64,000 nucleotides of DNA, taken from NCBI RefSeq assembly GCF_000005505.3, contig NC_016135.3, positions 13,610,613-13,674,612 of the forward strand, written 5' to 3'. Every line of letters starts with the position of its first letter. Positions within the stretch are counted from its first letter, which is position 1. The position numbers and the translations under genes are program-made. Shown here piece by piece: positions 35,778-45,962 of this stretch. The stretch comes from Brachypodium distachyon. Its lineage: Eukaryota; Streptophyta; Magnoliopsida; Poales; Poaceae. The notes beneath the pieces are model-generated. The model had not been told where the DNA came from. It did not search any database and was given only the letters and a program-made list of their open reading frames with translations.

Positions 35778-36780
35778 ATCCTGCATCGCACTCCACTGCT
35801 GCATTCCTTTCATGTCGAATTGATGAGGGTCATGGATGGATGCTCCTGCTCCTGCTGCTGTATGATTGTGTTTGGTTTGCTATTGTGTGCTTTGAACAAC
35901 GAAGGACAAATTCAGGTGTGCTGGGCATCGATCGGTCGATCGCCTGTTGTGTCAGGTGTGAGCTTATGGTGGCTCTCACCTCTGTGGCTTTCAAATAAGA
36001 AGCGGCGTTGTTCGTGCCTGGGTGCACAGACCTGGCCGATATGTGTGGGTTGCGATTGAGAGTGTTTGCTGCCTGTGTGCCTGAATGCAGTCTCCTGGTG
36101 GCTGTACGTATGGGTGCTTGGTTGTTTGCTAGCTGTGTTTGGAACAAAATAACCAAAGCAAGCAGCCGTGTGTGCCTGCGTGTATTTACATGTGAGTGTG
36201 TGCTATGTATCTGAACTGAGCAACAGCTGGTTGCATGCGGGGCATCGACCATGCTGTCCCTTGTGTGTGTACTGTGATTTCGAAATAAGCAGCATCTATA
36301 TAAACCTGTGTGCCTGTTGTATCATTGCGTTTGTGAATTGTGGCCTGCACCATTGCGTGCGTGCGTCAGTTGGAAGGAGGCTTTTGCAGCTGTTCTCGGT
36401 GTTTTATCCAAAAGCATCAAGACCATACATAACCCTGTTCTATTTCCAGAAACAAACGCAATACTTTCATGTACAAGATCAGGATATGTCGCAAGAGTTA
36501 GCAATGTGCAGAGAGTAAAATGGGCCGATACCTTTCCCTGCAATAAAAAGGCTGATACCAAAACTCCAGTTTTGGCACCGCGGATTCCAAACTCAGGCTA
36601 AATCACATCGCACAGAGCTTCCATGATTTAAGCACTCTGCCAGGGGAAAGAACGGCCCTTCATAGGTACAAAATAGGCGATTGTGTTGACCTACAACCGT
36701 GCTTATTACCTAGCCCAGCAAAAGCTATGTAAGGAGTACACACACATAATAACTTGCTTACCAAAAGGAGTGACAACGGA
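35778..36780. other. Spacer between the convergent NLR-like and coiled-coil genes
   Basis: It begins as the probable 3' UTR of the NLR-like gene and is rich in TGTG and GTGTGC runs (35900-36380). It ends in the 3' UTR of the minus-strand gene. No coding frame with family features is present. Confidence 0.5.
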
Positions 36781-36786
36781 CAGTGT

Positions 36787-39635
36787 CTATTTAACGGTTT
36801 CTTGTTTTGGAGGATTTTCAACCGTTGCTTCACTCGCTTGGGTGTCGATAGGCTCTACAGCAGCGGCCTCTGCTCTCCTCATCGCAATTTCTCTTTGCAT
36901 TTTTATTTGCTCTTGCATTACTTTTGCCATCTCCTTCATTTGCTTCTCTTCTTTCTCCATTTGCATGTCCGTTATGATCTGAGCATTCTTGTCAATCGGT
37001 TTGAAATATTCATCTATGGCAGTCTCCTGAAAATTAAGATGGAGAACAAGTTAGCAAGTCATTACATAATTGTGTACATAGACAACTGGCATTTGAGTTT
37101 GTTACCAGCAATCCTATAATAGTGAACTGGAAACCTAGACAAGAAATATGTCTATATGGGAACCCCAGAAAAAGCATGTTTCACATCAATCAAACATGAA
37201 GAAACCACTGTGTTGCACTATTGTCAAACTCTGTTTCTCACAGTACTTGACACAGACAGCTACAACTTGAGGTACAATTCATAATCCAGGTTGCAAGATT
37301 GTACATTAACTCATAAATAGCAACTTCCTAGAATACAAGCACGTTGAGCAATTAATTATATACTTGTAGCAGAGTATCTTACAGCTTCTTCTAGGTGCTG
37401 ATTGAGAGTTTGCATCTGCTGAACCACTTGTCGAACCTCTGATAGAATAATTTGCTCTGGCTGTTTCCGCACCTCTTCCTTCCTAGCCTGAGCCTGAATA
37501 AATAATACTCAATTTCAAGTGCTATTGCCATTGAATACAATATTGGTTCTTGTTTAAATTAATATGTACATATGAAGGATGGTTTATGATGTTACCATGG
37601 ATAATTTCAACCCTACTTTCTACCTGGAAAGCATGGTCTTAGTTTCAAGCCTGTTTGGTAGTTTCCTAATATTAGATTTATGATTATATAATCAGCAATG
37701 GTGCAATAAAAACTGATGAAATTGAGAGAGCATATACAGACATGTGATGATTTAGGACTTCATGTTTCTGTGCTACAACTAAGATGCAAATTTAGCCCTA
37801 AGTGACACCCAAATATGACTGGGAAACATATTCTTTTAGATTTATTAAAAAAATCATTTGCTCTTTCTCTATTTCTCTGTCCCGCTCCCGCAGGGCCAAT
37901 ATGCCCTCCGATGCTACAACATTAGTTTCCTCGATTGTAAGTAAAATTTGACAGTACACATTATTTTGGAACATAGAATAGAAAATTGTTCTTTACATGA
38001 TAGCAAAACATTATTGCTAAAGGAAATTGAGTGCCGGAAAACCATTTCCACCCCATATTAGCGTTGATCAAATGCCAGTCGACAACACCAACAACATAAC
38101 TAGGGTATATCTGCATCCAATCTTTTGGGTACTCAGGTGAATCCCTTCTAAACCTACGATGCAAATGATCATGAAAATCTTAAAACGTAAGAGAAATTGA
38201 TCACATTAAAGCAAAATAAATCAACAATGCCACAACATTTCAAATCTAAACGAAGTAAAGAAAGACAAATTCTACTATAGAAAAGGAAAACAGAAAAACT
38301 ACTATTAATTCAAATTTGCCTCTCTTTTTTGTTTCTCCTAATGTAAGTCTTCAGTGGTTATTTTTCAGGTGTTTGACTATAAGGTGATCTAAAAGTCTAA
38401 ACAACCAATTTTTTTGAAATTTTAATGAGTTCATAACTATCTTCTGTTTTCAGGGATTATTATGGGTGCAAGTTAGTACCCAACAGGTGGGATGCACTGA
38501 ATACACTAACAAAGAGAATGACACAAGAATTGCAATAACTCAAAACCCACAATAAGACAGGTCATAAGGACAAGTGCATTCATATCATTGTTGTATTGTA
38601 TGACAAACATATAGTCAAAGACCAAAAGTATCAAAATATTTCCAATAATCAGGATAGGGCTATTAAAATTAGAAATAAAGTGCTGGAGTGATGCGGTATG
38701 CAGTATGCTTCTAGTGATCTGATAACAATTCGAACGGAAAACACCTTGAAAGATAATTAGGGTCCAAGCAGCAAACTATTGAGGCCAGGTGTGTCGCAAT
38801 TAAAGGAGATGGCCAGTTGAAACAACGCTTGAAACCTGTGGGATCTGCTAGAGAGACTGTAACTTTGCGACCAAAAAGAAAACCGCATAGGTTTCCTCCC
38901 GAAGCGGAATCATAAATTCGTATCACAAGAATTTAGTTTGGAGTTATAGATTGAGGTCTACCATATGGAGAAGTTACGCTACATGGTACATTGCAGAACT
39001 GTGTAAAGATTAAAACTAATCTTTACATAACGCTATAGAACAGAGAGCAGTTATCATCTCGGAACAATATGGCAGTAACAACTATTTCTAAATTGATACA
39101 GTGTAGAACGAGTTCTAACTGACGGAAAAAACTTAACTTTGCAATATATGGTGCACCATTTCCAACAAATTATTTTGACCAAACAGCAGATTTCGGGTAG
39201 CTACCACCTGACCTGTACCCCTTTTTTTCCCACACATGAACAGTGGACCAAATTGGACATGAATATGCGTTGTCATTTCCATCCGAGCAGTTATTCTCTT
39301 AGCATAATATTTCCAAACTGCTCTCATTTACAGTCATGTCAGACAACTTAAAGAGGATATCACAAGTTCAATTTAACACCAATTGTCAAATCTAACACGA
39401 GACCTCTACTGAACGCAGCACAAACTACACACTTGCCGGTCAAGTTCCACTAAATTCATAGAACACATAGATAGATCATCAAAGAAACACGGCCGCATCC
39501 AAAAAAAGAAAGCCTTACCATCTCGAGCCGCTTGTGTAGCTGCAGCCTGTAAGATCGGATCCTCCTCTCCTCGTATCCGGACAGAACCCGCACCACGAAC
39601 CATGCCTTCCTCCCGAACTGCACTAGCCTATCCAT
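36787..39635 (-). CDS. Conserved plant coiled-coil protein of unknown function, 155 aa
   Basis: Three exons, 39635-39519, 37493-37383 and 37026-36787, each a multiple of three, with good splice sites. The N-terminus MDRLVQFGRKAWFVVRVLSG has a hydrophobic stretch (AWFVVRVL). It is followed by a basic patch (YEERRIRSYRLQLHKRLEM). Exons 2 and 3 are predicted coiled coil: ILSEVRQVVQQMQTLNQHLE and MQMEKEEKQMKEMAKVMQEQ. I recall similar uncharacterised proteins in rice and other plants but no function. Intron 1 is about 2 kb and contains unidentified frames. A gypsy retrotransposon lies 284 bases upstream of the ATG and separates the gene from its original upstream DNA. Confidence 0.85.
37961..38197 (-). 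other. Exon-like open frame in intron 1 of the coiled-coil gene
   Basis: The minus-strand frame reads DFHDHLHRRFRRDSPEYPKD then WMQIYPSYVVGVVDWHLINA and continues to a stop at 37961. Its hydrophobic-aromatic make-up is more protein-like than the neighbouring DNA. I do not recognise the family. It may be an alternative exon, a transposon remnant or chance. A second patch lies at 37920-37850 (VVASEGILALRERDREIEK). Confidence 0.3.
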
Positions 39636-39918
39636 CCTGCCCAGGACCAGCAATTCGCCGGCGGCGCAGGCCCACCTGATCCTTTCCGATAACCAACGAG
39701 GAGACCTGATGAGGGGGGAAGAAGAAATCACCAGAGATCTGACAAGCGGGCAAGGAGGTTTGAGACCTAGTGAACGACTGAACGCGACGGCAGGTATTTG
39801 CGGCCCGGGGAGCACGGGCGAGAGCCGCGGCGTCGGCGGCGGCGGCGATCGACAGCGAAGAGCGAGGAGTGGGGCGGAGAGCCGGGGTCGACTTGGGAGG
39901 AGTGGGCCGGACGAGTTG

Positions 39919-40228
39919 TGTTACGGCCACCTACCTGGACCGGGCCTTACAAGTGAAGAGGCGAACTGAAGGCCGACAGAAGCTGCGTGAAGCCCACCTG
40001 GCCAAGGCCCAAGTCGATCAGCTGCCTCCGGCGACTCATATTTAGCCTGCTACGGACGGTGAAGTGGATTATCGAATCAACTAGTGTCTTGTAATCCCCT
40101 TCGTGGGCAAACTATCTCTTCCTCCTCTCTCCGAGACCTGTTCTCTGGATTCCATCCCCTCGGCGTGACGCTGAGATTACTTGAGTTTGAGCCCTAGTAG
40201 TGAATTCTCTACTGCCTGTATCGTCACA
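39919..40228 (+). repeat. 5' LTR, 310 bp
   Basis: It begins TGTTACGGCC and ends TATCGTCACA, the usual TG...CA form. It differs from the 3' LTR by a single extra A (GGGCAAACTATC against GGGCAACTATC). Confidence 0.97.
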
Positions 40229-40230
40229 TC

Positions 40231-40243
40231 TGGTATCAGAGCC
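40231..40243 (+). other. Primer binding site for initiator Met tRNA
   Basis: TGGTATCAGAGCC, two bases after the 5' LTR, is complementary to the 3' end of plant initiator methionine tRNA and primes minus-strand synthesis. Confidence 0.93.
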
Positions 40244-40640
40244 ACTCGATTCTTGGGTTGGCGGTCAAAAGTTCCACGAAAATCCACAAAAAAAAAGAGG
40301 GGGAGAGAGCGCACTGGGTGCTGGATCTGCAATTCCTTCATCGATCGGTGGGCGCGCGTGGAATTGGCGGCGATTCGAGTGCTCGAGGGTGTGTGGTTGG
40401 GATCTCTCGTAAAATTCCACTCACAATCGGCTCTCGCGGCGACGGTGTGTTGCGTGCCCTTCTGCAACAACTCCGGTGGCGTGTGGTGGCGGTAGACTGC
40501 TCGGGTACAAATTAGGTGGCTGCACGGGTTGGTCGCGGTCTTTCCGGCGGCTGTGAAATTCCAGTGTGCAGGCCTGATTCGTGTATCAGTGGGGGCGCAT
40601 CTCGCTGGTGGCGGTAGAATCATCCTCTGGTGTGGTGGTG

Positions 40641-43600
40641 ATGGAGAAGTTACAGAGTGACCTCACGGAGGTGAAGGCTCAAGGGGCGCTCGTGGCCAAG
40701 GCACTTCAGGCTCTGCAGAATTGGATGCCGAAGGTGGATCAGAACTTGGAGACGCTGCAAACATCCCTCACAGCGGTGGATGTGTGTGTGGCAGCTCTGG
40801 AGGCGGAGCGTCCATCTGACGATGCGACGTGTACACCTCGGCCCAATGGGCACGGCTCAGCTTCAAATCACCAGGGTACTGTGTCTGGGGCTCCTCGAGC
40901 ACCAGGACCTACCCTGGTCAAGGGTAAGCGCCACTTCACTCATTCTCCAGTGCAGTTTGAATTGGGGGAGCATTCGGGCAAGGAAGATGATATGGATAGC
41001 TCTCATTTTACTGATCATCATGAGGATCGTCGCTCTCATTCTCGCATGCCTAAGACTGATTTTCCTAAATTTGATGGGGATAATCCCAAATGGTGGAAGG
41101 CAGTAGCCGAAAAATATTTTTCCATGTACCATGTTCCTAGAGATACTTGGGCTCGATTTGCTACCATGCACTTCTTAGGAAATGCTGCATTATGGCTTCA
41201 GACTTATGAAGCTGAACATGAGGTTGATGGCTGGGAAGAGTTAGTGGTAGTGGTTCATGCTAAGTTTGGCAAAGATAGGCATCATCGTTACTTAGAGGCT
41301 TTAGAGCGTTGTAAACAAAATGAATCTGTCAATAACTACTTCCACAAGTTTGAGGAGTTAAGGCATAAGGTGCTAGTTCATAATAGGCATTATGACGAGG
41401 CGTTCTTTGTTACGAAATTTGTAGCTGGGTTAAAACGTGAAATTCAGAAAGCAATTCGATTGCATAAACCTAGAACTGTTGATGCTGCGTTATCCCTTGC
41501 TGAAACGCAGGAGGAAATGCTAGAGGAGGCGCGTCTGTCTTCGAGCTCCAAGTTAAAACATGATTATAAGCCATCTTACCAATTCCAGGGAATTGGTAAG
41601 GGAATTCTTACTGTACCGGCTGAGGACAAGAAGAAGGGGGACAGTAAACCTGTTTGGTCTGAGAAAATGGCAGCGCTACGTGCTCAACGCCGTGCTCGGG
41701 GAGAATGTTTTAAATGTGGAGACAAGTACCAACCAGGGCATAAGTGTGCAGCTTCAGTACCATTGCATATGGTTGAAGAATTGCTTGCGGTTTTGCAAGT
41801 GAGTACAGAGTCGGACACTGAGCAGGAGAATGAGGACAGTGATAGTGATTCTTTGATGCATTTGTCCATATGTGCTACTTCAGGAACATCTAACAAGAAG
41901 TCTATGCGTCTGCAAGGAGTGATGGAAGGTAAGCAAGTCCTCATACTCATTGATTCTGGTAGTAATGGGAGTTTTATCAGTCAAGCTGCAGTGGCTGCAA
42001 TCAAGCTCCAAGTGCAACCAGTTCCTGCTGTGGTTGTTACAGTGGCCAATGGAGGCAAAGTGTCTTGTGACTCTGCTGTGCCCAATGCAACATGGACCTG
42101 TCAAGGCCATACTTTCAATTCAACTCTTCGAGTGTTTAACTTGCCCCACTATGACATGATCTTAGGTATGGACTGGTTAGAAGCATGTGGAAATATGTGG
42201 ATTGATTGGCCCAAGAAGGTTCTGCGTTTTTGGCACAATAGTGTCAGAATCACCTTGCGAGGAGTGAGGCCTAACTTGAGGCAATGTGATGTGATTTCGG
42301 TAGTGGAATTGCATGATTCCTTGGAGCAAGATGCTGTGGCTCATATTGTTCAGTTAACAGCTATGTCTCCGCAACCTTTGATTGATCAGGTGCCACCATC
42401 TGTTGCTCAGATTATTTCAGATCATGCAGTGTGTTTCCAAGAACCAAAAGGACTTCCACCACATCGCTCCTATGACCATCACATTAATTTGTTACCTGGT
42501 GTGCAGCCTGTAAATGTCAAGCCCTACCGCTACACACCACAACAAAAAGATGAAATTGAGAAACAAATCCGTGAGATGTTGAAGGCTGGGATAATTAGAC
42601 CAAGTCAGAGTCACTTTGCTTCGCCTGTCCTCTTAGTGAAGAAGAAGGATGGTTCATGGCGTATGTGTGTGGACTATCGCCACCTTAATGCGGTTACAGT
42701 TAAAGATCGCTATCCTATGCCAGTGGTGGAAGAATTAATGGATGAGTTAGCGGGAGCTCAGTTTTTCACGAAATTGGATCTTCGCTCAGGTTATCATCAG
42801 ATCCGTATGTGCCCTCAAGATGAAGCTAAGACAGCGTTCAAATCACACAGTGGGCATTTTGAGTTCCTTGTAATGCCATTTGGGTTGACCTGTGCGCCAG
42901 CCACTTTCTAGGCTTTCAGTGCTCTGAAGCAAGCCTTGGTTCAGGCGCCAGTGCTTGCATTGCCGGATTTCACCAAAGAATTTGTGCTTGAAACGGATGC
43001 TTGTGCTTATGGAGTGGGCGCAGTTCTGATGCAGCAAGGACACCCTCTTGCCTTCTTGAGTCGTGCATTAGGGCCGAAGAATCAGTCATTATCTACTTAT
43101 GACAAAGAGTGTTTGGCTATTTTGTTGGCCATTGAGAAATGGAAATCCTATCTCCAGCATCGACCCTTTACTATTCATACAGACCAGAAGAGCTTGGTGC
43201 AGTTGGGGGACCATCGTTTCAACACTGCATTACAGCAACGAGCATTTTTCAGACTTATGGGTCTTCAATATAAGATTGTCTACAAGAAAGGAATCACAAA
43301 TAAAGCAGCCGACGCCCTGTCTCGTCGCCCAAATTTATTGCATAATTATGCGATGTCTGCAGTTCAACCTCGTTGGGTGGAGATTATCATTGAAGGATAT
43401 CAACATGATCCCCAAGCGAAACAACTGTTAGCTGAGCTGGCTATTCACAGCCCTAATAGTCAAGGTTATTCTTTGACAGATGGCATTATTCGTTTTCATG
43501 GGCGCATCTGGCTGGGAGTTCATAAGGCTGCACATCAAGCTGTGTTGTTAGCTCTCCACAGTAGTGGAGTGGGTGGACATTCAGGTGTGCTAGCTACCTA

Positions 43601-44954
43601 TCATAAGGTGAAACAGTTGTTTGCTTGGCCAAAACTGAAGCAAGATGTTCAAACATTTGTTCAACACTGTCGTGTTTGCCAACAAGCTAAAAGTGACCAC
43701 AATCGAACGCTGGGACTATTGCAGCCGTTCCCTGTTCCGCCTGAAGCTTGGCACACGGTCAGTATGGACTTCATTGAGGGTTTGCCGTCTTCTAGTCACT
43801 TTGATACCATCTTGGTGGTCATAGACAAATTCACTAAGTACGGGTATTTCATTCCTCTCAAGCATCCTTTCACGGCGGCAACAGTGGCACAATTATTCTT
43901 GGATAATGTATATCGTTTGCATGGGCTGCCAAAAATTATCATCTCTGACAGGGATAAAGTGTTTATCAGTTCTTTTTGGCAACAATTATTCAAACTAGCT
44001 GACACCACTCTAAATCTCAGTTCATCATATCATCTACAGACCGACAGGCAAACCGAGCGTTTGAATCAGTGTTTGGAGACCTATCTCAGATGTCTAGTTC
44101 ATGCCAAACCAAACAGGTGGGCTCGTTGGTTGCCCCAGGCTGAATACTGGTACAACACCAACTTCCATTCTGCTCTGGGTCGCTCACCATTTGAAGTACT
44201 TTATGGGCGCAAACCTCGCAACCTTGCTATGCAAAACACTACCCAACTGTCCAATCCAGATCTGGCACAATGGTTACAGGAGCGGCAAGATATGTTGCCT
44301 TTGATTCGTCAGCGCTTGGAGAGAGCTCAAGCTCGTATGAGTGCTCAAGCCAACAAGAAACGGATGGAACGTACGTTTGAGGTTGGTGATCAAGTGTATT
44401 TGCGCCTGCAGCCGTATGTCCAACGCTCTGTCATGCCGCGAGCCTCGCAGAAACTGAGTTTCAAGTACTTTGGGCCATATACCATTCTGCAGCGTGTGGG
44501 AACAGTTGCTTATAAGCTGCAGCTACCACAAGGGGCTCGCATTCATCCGGTAGTGCATGTGTCACTTCTGAAGAAGGCCCTAAATGCCAATGCTCAGGTG
44601 AGTACTGAGTTACCTGTTTTCACCATGGATCTCTTTTGTCAGGTCCAACCCCAGGAAATTCTGCAATCACGCCTGGTACGTTGCGGCAGCAAGCTCAAAC
44701 CTCAGGTGCTTGTGTCGTGGAGTGCTTTGCCTGACAACTGCCATACGTGGGAAAACTTGTTTGCTCTTGTCAATGCATTTCCGGCTGCCCCAGCTTGGGG
44801 ACAAGCTGGGTCTCGAGGGGGAGGTGATGTTACGGCCACCTACCTGGACCGGGCCTTACAAGTGAAGAGGCGAACTGAAGGCCGACAGAAGCTGCGTGAA
44901 GCCCACCTGGCCAAGGCCCAAGTCGATCAGCTGCCTCCGGCGACTCATATTTAG
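40641..44954 (+). pseudogene. gag-pol of the gypsy element, interrupted by a stop and an internal deletion
   Basis: One frame runs from ATG 40641 to a stop at 44952-44954, broken only by a TAG at 42909-42911. Order: Gag (TMHFLGNAALWLQTYE, NNYFHKFEELRHKVL); a CxxC...HxC zinc-knuckle variant (CFKCGDKYQPGHKC); protease DSG (LILIDSGSNGSFIS); the first part of RT with FTKLDLRSGYHQIRM and VMPFGLTCAPATF; then, directly after the TAG, RNase H (FVLETDACAYGVGAVL) and integrase with its zinc domain (HSGVLATYHKVKQLFAWPKL..CRVCQQAK) and D-D-E core. The part of RT that should carry the Y/F-x-D-D motif and the thumb, roughly 115-125 residues, is absent. Pol ends inside the 3' LTR. It cannot make an active reverse transcriptase. 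Confidence 0.95.
44814..44827 (+). other. Polypurine tract
   Basis: A purine-rich run (CGAGGGGGAGGTGA region) directly precedes the 3' LTR and would prime plus-strand synthesis. Confidence 0.85.
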
Positions 44955-45136
44955 CCTGCTACGGACGGTGAAGTGGATTATCGAATCAACTAGTGTCTTG
45001 TAATCCCCTTCGTGGGCAACTATCTCTTCCTCCTCTCTCCGAGACCTGTTCTCTGGATTCCATCCCCTCGGCGTGACGCTGAGATTACTTGAGTTTGAGC
45101 CCTAGTAGTGAATTCTCTACTGCCTGTATCGTCACA
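44828..45136 (+). repeat. 3' LTR, 309 bp
   Basis: It begins TGTTACGGCC and ends GTCACA. It is followed by AGTTG, the target duplication. The first 127 bases also encode the Pol C-terminus. Confidence 0.97.
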
Positions 45137-45558
45137 AGTTGATAGGAAATACAAGAACATACGTGGGCCGAATATGAAATGGGCCAAGATTTTGCAAGCA
45201 TTAGATTTAGAGCGAAAGTTGGTACTCCAAAATACGTTGATGGGACATACAAGGCAGGCATGTATGTGATTTGATTTGATGCATCGATGGGGATCAATTT
45301 TTGTGAATTGGACCAAAGAGTTCGTCACATTCGGTCGTTTCGGACATTCAGTTGTCTCACATAAATGTCAAAATTTATGGTTTCGCGTGGCATTGGGTGC
45401 AACACATCCCTTGGACTGTACCGAAACATGTTTGGGGTAAGATGCAAATTTTACAGATCAAAATATAGGGGATCTGATAGAGATGCTCTTAGCCCTTGAA
45501 GCATTTTGGACTCTCATCATAGCGGCAGAGCGCACGGAATGCATAGTTCGGAATCTTG

Positions 45559-45962
45559 CGCCCTCTTTGGATCAAGGGAATTTTGGAGGGAAACTACAGG
45601 GTTCTAATCCTAAGGAATAATTCCTATAGATACCCTTTTGGATCATAAGATTGCCACAGGAGGAATTTAATAATATTGGAAATTTTTCTCCAAATTTTGT
45701 AAGAATCTAAGCATGAGGTCTAACCTCGTGAAATTTTTCCTTTGAAAGTTCCAATGCAACGTCTCTCTATCTCTCTCCTTTCTCCAATTAAGTACCATCT
45801 AATCTCCAAATTCCTGTGTTTTTCCTGTGTAGCACCCGAACACTTCTTTCAAATAGTTTCCGTGTTTTTTTTTATTCCTATAGTATTCAACATGCCATGG
45901 CATTTCAATCCTACAATTTTTCCATTCCTATGTTTTTTTATTCATGCGACCAAAGAAGCCCT
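45559..45962. mobile_element. Probable MITE with CCCTCTTTGG-type ends
   Basis: The left end GCCCTCTTTGGATCAAGGGA and the inverted right end GGGCTTCTTTGGTCGCATGA form imperfect terminal repeats around about 400 bp of AT-rich DNA with AATTCCTATAG-like motifs. The target duplication is not clear, so the class (Tourist or hAT MITE) is open. Confidence 0.55.

Larger units (their letters stand above)
39919..45136 (+). mobile_element. Ty3/gypsy LTR retrotransposon, chromovirus type (Reina-like), 5218 bp
   Basis: The element is complete at its ends: 5' LTR, tRNA-iMet primer site, gag-pol, polypurine tract and 3' LTR, flanked by the 5-bp target duplication AGTTG (39914-39918 and 45137-45141). The order protease, RT, RNase H, integrase places it in Ty3/gypsy. 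A C-terminal chromodomain-like segment (PQVLVSWSALPDNCHTWEN), short LTRs and the initiator-Met primer site suggest the Reina clade, which is inference. Pol has lost part of the reverse transcriptase, so the copy is non-autonomous. The two LTRs differ by one base, so insertion was very recent. Confidence 0.97.

Noticed and set aside
35658..35823. Read-through C-terminus of the NLR-like protein (YTLCIVINPCFFISCYTN and onward)
   Set aside because: A GT donor at 35658 and an AG acceptor at 35773 bracket an AT-rich intron; splicing gives an immediate stop, and the hydrophobic tail looks like translated intron.
42909..42911. Regulated TAG readthrough between Gag-RT and RNase H-integrase as a new expression strategy
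   Set aside because: The TAG coincides with an internal deletion of the reverse transcriptase, so degeneration explains it better than programmed readthrough.
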